Below the pieces are notes generated by a model, which saw only the letters and a list, made by a program, of their open reading frames with translations, was not told where the DNA came from and searched no databases. DNA of 37,362 bases from Pseudomonadota bacterium. GTDB taxonomy: Bacteria; Pseudomonadota; Gammaproteobacteria; Acidiferrobacterales; Acidiferrobacteraceae. Where the stretch lies: NCBI GenBank assembly GCA_021784755.1, contig JAJYHM010000052.1, positions 1-37,362 of the forward strand, in the 5' to 3' direction. This document shows, piece after piece, positions 17,620 through 24,500 of the stretch. Each line of letters opens with the position of its first letter. The stretch's first letter is position 1. The translations under genes were made by a program, and so were the position numbers.

Positions 17620-17679
17620 CGTCTGCAAGGCGGTGTCCTGTTCCGCCGTCAATACCCGCGCATAGCCGATCCGCGCCAT
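17620..17679 (-). pseudogene. Serine-resolvase N-terminal fragment fused to IS256 relic
   Basis: MARIGYARVLTAEQDTALQT is the first 20 residues of Tn3/Pin-type serine recombinases (normally with ...YARVST...). The catalytic serine of the ARVS motif reads Leu here. After residue 20 the frame passes directly into IS256 transposase sequence at about 17600, so an insertion or deletion joined the two. Confidence 0.6.
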
Positions 17680-17749
17680 CGCTCGCCATTTGTCCACTAC
17701 CCCGCCCGCTTACCTTAAATGCCTGACCATCCATTACACGAACCTATTG

Positions 17750-17764
17750 CCGGACAGTGTCCGG
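17750..17764. promoter_or_regulatory. Inverted repeat upstream of the toxin-antitoxin promoter
   Basis: CCGGAC-AGT-GTCCGG is a perfect 6-base dyad. Its position 20 bases before the -35 box would suit an operator for the ribbon-helix-helix antitoxin, which is an inference. Confidence 0.35.
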
Positions 17765-17783
17765 CTTGGTCGACCAAGGATCG

Positions 17784-17812
17784 TTGATGGACACGGTCAG
17801 AAGAGCTACAGT
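17784..17812 (+). promoter_or_regulatory. Promoter of the toxin-antitoxin pair
   Basis: TTGATG (17784-17789), a 17-base spacer, and TACAGT (17807-17812) give a reasonable sigma-70 promoter 35 bases before the antitoxin ATG, with AGAGG as the ribosome site. Confidence 0.5.
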
Positions 17813-17847
17813 ATCGCTAGGTATTACTACGTGATAAGAGGCCAACT

Positions 17848-18120
17848 ATGGCAACGACTCTCAAGATCGACAACACACTGAAAGACCGCATCCAGCACCT
17901 CGCCAACCAGCGCCGCCGCTCGCCCCACTGGATCATGCGCGAAGCCATCCAGCAATACGTCGAGCGCGAGGAAGCCCGCGAGCGCTTCAGGCAGGAAGCC
18001 TTGGCCTCCTGGGTGGCCTATCAGGAAACCGGCCGGCACCTGACCGGCCAGGAAGTACGTACCTGGTTGAACACCTGGGGCACTGAAGACGAAAAGACGG
18101 CGCCCGAGTGCCACAAGTAG
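17848..18120 (+). CDS. Ribbon-helix-helix (CopG/ParD-type) antitoxin
   Basis: A 90-aa protein whose first 45 residues match a ribbon-helix-helix DNA-binding domain: the strand TTLKIDNTLKDRIQHLANQR, then RRSPHWIMREAIQQYVEREE, the helix-turn-helix-like repeat of ParD/RelB antitoxins. The acidic C-terminus (TWGTEDEKTAPE) fits a toxin-binding tail. Start ATG 17848 has AGAGG 6 bases upstream. Its last 13 bases overlap the toxin start, the usual translational coupling. It would bind its own promoter and neutralise the toxin. It sits between decayed IS fragments but shows no frameshift itself. Confidence 0.85.
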   Translation: MATTLKIDNTLKDRIQHLANQRRRSPHWIMREAIQQYVEREEARERFRQEALASWVAYQETGRHLTGQEVRTWLNTWGTEDEKTAPECHK

Positions 18121-18410
18121 TCGTCACCGAAGGCGCGGCAGAAGGCTTGGAGCGATGCCGGCGGTTCTTGGCCGCCAAGGCGCCGGAAGTCGCGAGACGG
18201 GCGGGCCAGGCCATCGAGCGGCAATTCCTGCTGCTGGAAACAGCCCCGGACATGGGCCGGCCGTTCCCTGAAATGCCGGAGTTGCGCGAGCTGGTGATTA
18301 GCTTCGGGGATTCCGGCTATGCCGCCCTGTACCGTCACGAGCCGACCGCCGATGCGGTGTATATCCTGGCATTCCGGCACCAGAAAGAGGCGGGCTACGG
18401 ATGCGCATGA
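18108..18410 (+). CDS. ParE/RelE-superfamily toxin
   Basis: A 100-aa protein of the ParE/RelE type, starting at GTG 18108 inside the antitoxin gene. VTEGAAEGLERCRRFLAAKAPEVARRAGQAIERQF gives the N-terminal helical hairpin, and RPFPEMPELRELVISFGDSGYAALYRHEPTADAVYILAFRHQKEAGY is the C-terminal sheet with the typical 'LAFRHQ' end. ParE toxins inhibit gyrase and RelE-type ones cleave mRNA; the target cannot be told here. The reading frame is intact, unlike all neighbours in the island, which suggests selection keeps it. Confidence 0.85.
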   Translation: MPQVVVTEGAAEGLERCRRFLAAKAPEVARRAGQAIERQFLLLETAPDMGRPFPEMPELRELVISFGDSGYAALYRHEPTADAVYILAFRHQKEAGYGCA

Positions 18411-18483
18411 CCGAATTTCTCCGGTTGACCACGAAAATCGATCTCAACATGCGGCAGTTCGCCGCCCACGGCGTCGGCGAGCG

Positions 18484-18511
18484 CATGAGGGCATGAGGGC
18501 ATGAGGGCATG
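18484..18511. repeat. Short tandem repeat (CATGAGGG x 3.5)
   Basis: Three exact copies of CATGAGGG from 18484 to 18507 plus CATG, between the toxin gene and the TnpB relic. It looks like replication slippage and is too short and unspaced for a CRISPR. Confidence 0.6.
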
Positions 18512-18539
18512 GGCCTGACGAGGCGCGGCGCGCGGACGG

Positions 18540-18882
18540 TGTCCCCATCTGGGTGGATGCGGACACCACGAGCCAGAGTTACCCGTTGCGGGCATGTCGG
18601 GTCGGAAAACCGCCCAGGCAAGGGCTTGCTGTTCGCCTGCACCCATTGCGGTCATACCCTCCATGCGGATTTGGTGGCAGCCAGAAACATCAGTATGCGA
18701 ACGCTCCTCACCCGGCAAGGCTGAATAAGGACGGAGCGATTGTCAGCCACCCCGAAGCGTCGGGTGACGAAGCCAAAGCCGAACGCCTGAAAAGGTATAC
18801 GGAACTGCGGTGGAGCCTGGATGCAAGCTCCGTCCTCGTTGCAGGCCGGATGGTCCATGGCCTGTTAGGGCGGAGCAGTTAA
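18540..18882 (+). pseudogene. IS200/IS605 TnpB C-terminal fragment, frameshifted
   Basis: On the plus strand, DADTTSQ in one frame is followed in the next by CGHVGSENRPGK, then FACTHCGHTLHADLVAARNI, the zinc-ribbon and catalytic C-terminal region of TnpB, and after a TGA at 18722 the first frame resumes with DEAKAERLKRYTELRW, its usual tail. Two frameshifts make it non-functional. The first CxxC of the zinc ribbon keeps only one cysteine. The N-terminal two-thirds of the protein are missing. Confidence 0.65.
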
Positions 18883-19106
18883 CTTGGTTGACGAGACTAC
18901 GGGCCTCGCAGCGATATGTATCCTACGCACGGGGTGTTTTGCGGTTCGACCGGAGCGGGATGATGGCCTCGCCCCCGCCATCCCGACCTGCTCGACCGGC
19001 ACGCTGGCATCGTAGCCTTTATCGGCAATGACGACTTCGGCGCTAGGCGCGTGATCCAAAAGCGCCGGCGCCTCGATGATATCGGCGAGATTGGCACCGG
19101 CCACTG
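18880..19106 (-). pseudogene. IS5-family transposase fragment
   Basis: On the minus strand, ADIIEAPALLDHAPSAEVVIADKGYDAS is the central block of IS5-type transposases around the second catalytic aspartate (IADKGYD). A frameshift near 18980 is followed by IIPLRSNRKTPRA-stop-DTYRCEAR, where the family has Tyr at the stop position. The N-terminus and the catalytic glutamate region are lost. It abuts the right inverted repeat. Confidence 0.65.
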
Positions 19107-19146
19107 AACGGGGGGTGCGCTTGGGCTGGTAATCGTTAACGCGGCC
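19103..19146. repeat. Right copy of the 44-bp inverted repeat
   Basis: Inverted counterpart of 17129-17172 (39 of 44 identical). It ends 33 bases before the bioA -35 box. Confidence 0.7.
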
Positions 19147-19179
19147 TTAAGGGCCAACCCCACGGACTGCGGGGCAGGT

Positions 19180-19208
19180 TTGGTGCAAAGTGGTGCGCGC
19201 GTTATGAT
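19180..19208 (+). promoter_or_regulatory. bioA promoter
   Basis: TTGGTG (19180-19185), a 17-base spacer and TATGAT (19203-19208) lie about 98 bases before the bioA ATG. The ATG inside the -10 box is the in-frame upstream codon that would otherwise lengthen the protein; this supports the later start. Confidence 0.6.
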
Positions 19209-19305
19209 ACGAGACCACAGGCCCGAACGCCCCCGACAGAGCCACAAGGGAACGTGGCCCGGTCGCGTATCCGACTCATGCGCCCACATCAGACCGAGCA
19301 TCGCC

Positions 19306-20661
19306 ATGCCCAATAGCCCCCTAGTCGAGCGTGACCTGAAAGTGCTCTGGCACCCATGCACCCAGATGCACGACCATCTGACCCTCCCTTTGATTCCCAT
19401 CCGCCGCGCCCATGGGGTGTGGCTCGAGGACTTCGAGGGACGACGCTACTTGGACGCGATCAGCTCCTGGTGGGTGAACCTCTTCGGTCATGCGCATCCG
19501 GCCATCAACGAAGCCATCCGGCGACAACTGAGCGAACTTGAGCACGTCCTGCTCGCGGGCTTCACGCATGAGCCCGCCATAACGCTCTCCGAAAAGCTGA
19601 TCGCACTCGCGCCCCCGGGCCTTAGCCGATGCTTCTTTGGGGATAACGGTTCGTCGGCCGTCGAGATCGCCCTCAAGATGAGCCTCCATTACTGGCGCAA
19701 CATAGGGCAAGCACAGCGGACCGAGTTCGTGACTGTTGCGCACTCCTACCATGGGGAAACAGTCGGCGCGCTGTCGGTGAGCGACGTTGGGCTTTACAAA
19801 GCGCCCTACGAGCCGCTGCTCTTCAAGACCCATGTCGCTCCATCGCCCGACTGTCGACAAAACGAGGCCGGCATGGACTGCGCCCGCCAGGCCGCGCGCG
19901 CCCTGGCGGGTATGAAAGAGATCCTGGTGCGACACAACCAGACCCTGTGCGCCGTGATCGTGGAACCCCTTGTGCAATGCGCGGGCGGGATGCGCATGCA
20001 CGACCCTGCGTATATCAAGGGCCTGCGGGCGCTGTGCGACGAGTTCGGCGTACACCTCATAGCCGACGAGATCGCCGTCGGCTTCGGGCGCACAGGGACA
20101 TTGTTCGCCTGCGAACAGGCGGGCATCCGACCGGATTTTCTCTTGCTGGGAAAGGGACTCACCGGGGGCTACTTACCCCTTTCGGTGTGCCTCACGACGG
20201 ATACAGTCTACGAGGCATTTTTTGCCGACTACAACACGGGCAAGGCCTTCTTGCATTCGCACAGTTATACGGGTAACGCCTTGGCGTGCGCGGCCGCCCT
20301 CGCCACACTCGAGATCTTTGCGCAAGGCGACTGGATGGCCTCGAACCGGGCGCTGGCCGCCATCATGGGGGAGGCCCTGGGCGCCTTACGCGACCACCCG
20401 CACGTCGCCTCGATCCGCCAGACCGGCATGATTGCCGCTTTGGACCTCGTCGCCGACAAAACAACCGTCCAAGCCTATCCCGCGAGCGAACGCCGAGGAC
20501 TTGCCGTTTATCGCTATGGCTTGGATCACGAGGCCCTCTTGCGACCCCTCGGCGACACCCTCTACCTCATGCCGCCCTATGTGATCCAGGAAGACGAGAT
20601 CCGCAAGGTCGTGGCGGTATTGACCGCGGCGATAGATCACGCCACGGCGGTGGCGTCGTAA
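19306..20661 (+). CDS. bioA: Adenosylmethionine-8-amino-7-oxononanoate aminotransferase
   Basis: A 451-aa PLP-dependent class III aminotransferase making 7,8-diaminopelargonate in biotin synthesis, using S-adenosylmethionine as amino donor. The start WHPCTQMHDH and the SWWVNLFGHAHP segment are BioA signatures. The rest is class III: GDNGSSAVEIALKMSLHYW, SYHGETVGA, the metal/PLP aspartate in LIADEIAVGFGRTGTLFACEQA, and the catalytic Lys283 in LGKGLTGGYLPLS. Start ATG 19306 gives a normal length, though the ribosome site (GAGC) is weak. The gene stands alone, without other bio genes, beside the mobile island. Its last 25 bases overlap the 3' end of the convergent CheW-like gene. Confidence 0.93.
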   Translation: MPNSPLVERDLKVLWHPCTQMHDHLTLPLIPIRRAHGVWLEDFEGRRYLDAISSWWVNLFGHAHPAINEAIRRQLSELEHVLLAGFTHEPAITLSEKLIALAPPGLSRCFFGDNGSSAVEIALKMSLHYWRNIGQAQRTEFVTVAHSYHGETVGALSVSDVGLYKAPYEPLLFKTHVAPSPDCRQNEAGMDCARQAARALAGMKEILVRHNQTLCAVIVEPLVQCAGGMRMHDPAYIKGLRALCDEFGVHLIADEIAVGFGRTGTLFACEQAGIRPDFLLLGKGLTGGYLPLSVCLTTDTVYEAFFADYNTGKAFLHSHSYTGNALACAAALATLEIFAQGDWMASNRALAAIMGEALGALRDHPHVASIRQTGMIAALDLVADKTTVQAYPASERRGLAVYRYGLDHEALLRPLGDTLYLMPPYVIQEDEIRKVVAVLTAAIDHATAVAS

Positions 20662-21098
20662 AAGAGCTCTTTCAGACTCACGATATCCGGAATGCCAGCG
20701 CGCTTTCCGTCGATGTCGAGCGACACCGCAAGATGGGGATGCACCGCGTCATCGTCGGTCAGTAGAACCGCAGGGGACTCGATCGTCCGCGACTGCGGCT
20801 CGGCATTCGTGAGGACCGCAAAGAACTCGGTCGGCGAACGGCCCGGCAAGGGATAGAACACCACGGCGCGCGATTTCGGCCCCACGGTCGCAGGCGGTCC
20901 CCAGAAGCGTCCCAGATCACAGAGCGCAAGTGGCCGTGAGCGCCATATCATGACGCCAAGGACCCACGGCGGACTCAAAGGCACAGGCGTCAGCGCATCG
21001 ACGACCGCGATCTCGGCGACGAGCGCGCTCGGAACCAAGAGATAGCGATCCGAGACCGGCAATAACAAGGCGTGAATACGATCATTCGCCAAGGCCAT
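20637..21098 (-). CDS. CheW-domain protein, end of the pil-chp operon
   Basis: A 153-aa single CheW-like domain: DRIHALLLPVSDRYLLVPSALVAEI, PWVLGVMIWRSRPLALCDLGRFWG, then VFYPLPG... FFAVLTNAEPQSRTIES, the strand-loop order of CheW adaptors. It has the position of chpC, a CheW-like gene at the end of the Pil-Chp cluster of Pseudomonas, so that is the likely counterpart. GGAGG lies 5 bases before ATG 21098, which falls 17 bases inside the upstream gene. The 3' end overlaps bioA by 25 bases on the opposite strand. Confidence 0.75.
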   Translation of the reverse strand: MALANDRIHALLLPVSDRYLLVPSALVAEIAVVDALTPVPLSPPWVLGVMIWRSRPLALCDLGRFWGPPATVGPKSRAVVFYPLPGRSPTEFFAVLTNAEPQSRTIESPAVLLTDDDAVHPHLAVSLDIDGKRAGIPDIVSLKELFYDATAVA

Positions 21099-21537
21099 TA
21101 TCACCTCCTAACGAGCGCAGATAGGCGGCGAGGCCCTCGGGTGCCATGACCAGAATGGGCGCACGCCCGCCCACGGCCGCCGCCGGGAACAGGTGCCGCC
21201 CGGGCACGGGCACGGGTCCGAGAGGCGTAAAAGGCTCGATACGCACGCTGCCGACTGGCATGAGCTTGAGTTCGTCAACCAAGAGCCCGACCGGCTGAGA
21301 GGCCCCGAAGCTCATGAAGACGGCCCGCGTCCAAGGACTCTCTGGAAGCGGCGACCAATCCGGGCCCAAGGCATAGGCGAGCCAAGACTCTCCTTGCACC
21401 GTGCGCAAGGCGGCGGCCCGCCCCCTCCGTTCAAGCTGCATATTCTCGCGTGGCTCGACCGAAATATCCGAGCCATTGGGCATAAGGAAGGTCTGTCCGG
21501 CGAAGCGTAGCTCCAGATAGTGTCGCGAATCCGTCAT
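21082..21537 (-). CDS. CheW-like protein, divergent, of unclear function
   Basis: A 151-aa protein between chpA and the second CheW gene. Its opening LELRFAGQTFLMPNG and the middle SPWTRAVFMSFGASQPVGLLVDELKLMP have the beta-barrel spacing of CheW domains, but the family's conserved residues are poorly kept and I cannot assign it with certainty. The ATG overlaps the chpA stop by four bases (ATGA), and its own end overlaps the next gene by 17 bases, so it belongs to the operon. It may be an adaptor linking ChpA to PilJ or to an unknown receptor, by inference from position. Confidence 0.6.
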   Translation of the reverse strand: MTDSRHYLELRFAGQTFLMPNGSDISVEPRENMQLERRGRAAALRTVQGESWLAYALGPDWSPLPESPWTRAVFMSFGASQPVGLLVDELKLMPVGSVRIEPFTPLGPVPVPGRHLFPAAAVGGRAPILVMAPEGLAAYLRSLGGDNGLGE

Positions 21538-24500
21538 ACATGGCCTCGCCGCAATAAGACCTCAATCTCCTTACGCAAATCTTCCTCTTGGTACGGCTTC
21601 CCGAGATAGACGTCGACCCCGAGCGACATGGCTCGGTCGCGATGCTTATGGCCCGACCGCGACGTGATCATGATGATGGGGATGTGGCGCAGTCGCACGT
21701 CGTCGCGTATGCGCGCAGTGAGCTCGTAACCGTCCATGCGCGGCATCTCGATATCGACGAGCATCACGTCCGGAACCCGCTCGCGAAGTTGCTCCAGGGC
21801 CTCCACCCCGTCTTTGGCGGTGGCCGCGTCGAATCCTTGTTTTTGCAGGAAGCGACTCGTCACCTTGCGCACGGTCAAGGAATCGTCGACCACCAGCACA
21901 TAAGGCCGCGCCGCCACCGGCACCTCCACCGGGGCGTGCGCGACGCGCAAACCCTCGTCCTCGCTCCACAACGCCGGGATGTCGAGGATGAGCAGGACGC
22001 GCCCATCGCCTAGGATCGTGGCCCCGAAGAGCCCCCGTATCTCGGTCAGTTGGGGCCCTAGAGATTTGACCACCACCTCGCGGGTACCCGAGAGGGTGTC
22101 GACCGCGACCGCCACCTCGCGGGCATCCAAGCGCACGAGCAGAACCGGGAGCTTGCGCGGCAAGGCGACCCCGCGGGGGACACCGAGACGCGCGCCGAGA
22201 TCCATGAACGGATAGTCCTTTCCGCCATAGCGCAGAGTTGGACGGCTGGCCCGCAAGGCTTCCGCCACCGCCCCGGCCGGGGCCTCGACGATATTGACGA
22301 TGGCGGCGAGCGGGACCGCGAACATCTGGTCACCGCACCCGACCACGAGCGCCTGCGCAATCGACAAGGTGAGCGGCAGTCGGATCACGAAAGATGTACC
22401 GTGCCCGACGCGGGTATCGACACTGATGGAGCCGCCCAGCTTCTTCACCTCGCTGTGCACGACATCCATGCCCACGCCGCGACCCGACAGGTGCGTTATC
22501 TTCGTGGCGGTTGAGAAACCCGGGAGCAGAATGAACTGCATGACCTGCTCGTCGCTCACGAGCGCCGCGGTCGGAACGAGCCTGCGCTCTATGGCCTTGG
22601 CGCGTATGCGATCGATATTGAGCCCCGCGCCGTCATCCGACACGCGGATCACGATCTCGCCGCTTTCCTGCGTGGCCTGGATGGTGATGGTACCGACCGC
22701 ACGCTTCCCCGACTGTTCCCGCTCGGCGACCGGCTCGATGCCGTGATCTATGGCGTTGCGGATCATGTGCTCGAAGGGACCTACCATCCTCTCCAGCAGA
22801 TGGCGGTCGAGTTCAACGTCGGTACCGCTTAGCACAAGTTCGACGCGCTTATTCAGTTCACGTGACGTCTGCCGGACGATCTGGCGCAGCCTGTGGGCCT
22901 GGGTCGCAAAGCTCACCATGCGCGTACGCATGAGTCCTTCCTGGAGCTCCGTGTTGACGCGCGCCTGTTGTTGAAGCACGGCCTCCGCCTGACTTGCCAC
23001 CCCATCGAGGGTGCTGTGCAGCGTGATCAAGTCGTGCAAGTTTTCGGTGAGGCCGCGGGACAACTGTTGCAGCCTCGAGAAGCGGTCGAACTCCAAGGGA
23101 TCGAAGTCCTGGGCCACATTGCCCTCGTCGATCTGCGCACGCGACACGATCTGCGATTCGGCCTGAATCTCGAGCTCCCGAACCTGTTCTCGGAAACGCT
23201 TCACGTTTCCGTTCAGCTCCGCGAGATGATCCTTAAGGCTGAAGACCTGCTGCTCCATGCGCGAGCGCGCGATACTGACCTCGCCCGCATACGCGACCAG
23301 CCGATCCAGGAGCGCGGTCCGTACCCGCACCTGGCTTGCCGTCTCGGTCTTGAATAGGTCCTCGGCCGGATCATTGGCCGGTGGCGAATCCGTGGTCGCC
23401 GCCGTGGGTGCGAAGACCGGTGCCGGTGTCGCTTCGGGGACCCACTCCTGCGCCGGTTCCGTCACCTCTGACGCTACCGTCTCCCCCTGAAGCTGCGCGA
23501 GCAAGATCCGTTCGCGCGACCCATCCGGAGTGCTGCGGCCGGAAATGAATGCCTTATAGAGTTCTCCCAAATTCTCGGCCGCGGAATCCAAAAGCGCGAA
23601 CAAGGTCTCGTCGCGCGGATAGCTACCCTCCTCCACGCGTCGCAAGAGATCTTCGGTGGCGTGCGCCAGATCGCCCATGCGCGACGCCCCGCACATCCGC
23701 GCGCCCCCCTTCAGTGTATGCAAGACCCGCTTCAGAGAGTCGAGCTGGTCGGACCTTTCGCGATGAACGCGCCATTGAGCAAGCGCCCCCTCGAAACCAT
23801 CCAAGAGGTCGCGCGCCTCGTCACGGAATATGTCGCGCAGCTCCGGATCGATCGCCTCGTCGGCGGGTGCACCGACATCTTCCCGGATGCCCGCCGAGAC
23901 GACCGTCTCCTCGCGCACATCCGATATCGAACCTGCAACATCGGGGCTCGGCGCCCAGGCCTCCGGCGGGCTCGCAGGCTCGCGCGCTTCCGCCGCGATC
24001 TCGCGCGGCCCTTCGGCCAAGGCCAGATTCTTTTGCCACCAAGTGAGTCCTGGAGCGGGCATGTCCTCGCGGGCGCGTACAGCGAGGTAGGCGTTGAGTT
24101 CCGCAAAGGGCGTCGCCGGGTCTGTTCCGCTATCGAGCGCCGCCAGCAGACCCTCGGTCGCGGCGGCAAGACCTGTCAGTAAATCCACGCCCTCAGCCCC
24201 GAGGGGCTTTTGCTCGATTTCGCGTGCCTGCAAGTAGTGTTCGACGCCGGCGCAGGATTCGGCCATGGCCACCAGCGCCACCGAACGGGCGCTCCCCTGC
24301 ATGGTATGAGCGGCCCGCAGCAGATGCGCCGACACCGAGCGATCGAACCCTTCCGAGATGGCGGCGCGCAGAACGCGCAAATGGTCGCGCGTCTCTGCGG
24401 CAAAGATATCGCGTAGCAGCGGGTCCGCCAGTACCAGGGGGATACCGGTCGAGGGGCTTGTAGCCGCCTCGGCGGACGCTGCTTGCGGCTCGGGCGCAAG

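Larger units (their letters stand above)
17129..19146. mobile_element. Mobile-element island bounded by a 44-bp imperfect inverted repeat
   Basis: The sequences at 17129-17172 and 19103-19146 are inverted copies matching at 39 of 44 positions, with a 21-base identical core (17133-17153, ending ...ATTACCAGCCCA). Between them lie decayed fragments of at least four elements (resolvase, IS256-type, IS605-type TnpB and IS5-type transposases), all broken, and an intact-looking toxin-antitoxin pair. I infer a degraded composite or nested-insertion island; the element that owned the repeat is not identified, and no target duplication was found by eye. Confidence 0.55.

Noticed and set aside
18484-18511. 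CATGAGGG repeats as a CRISPR
   Set aside because: There are no spacers, the unit is 8 bases, and no cas gene is near.
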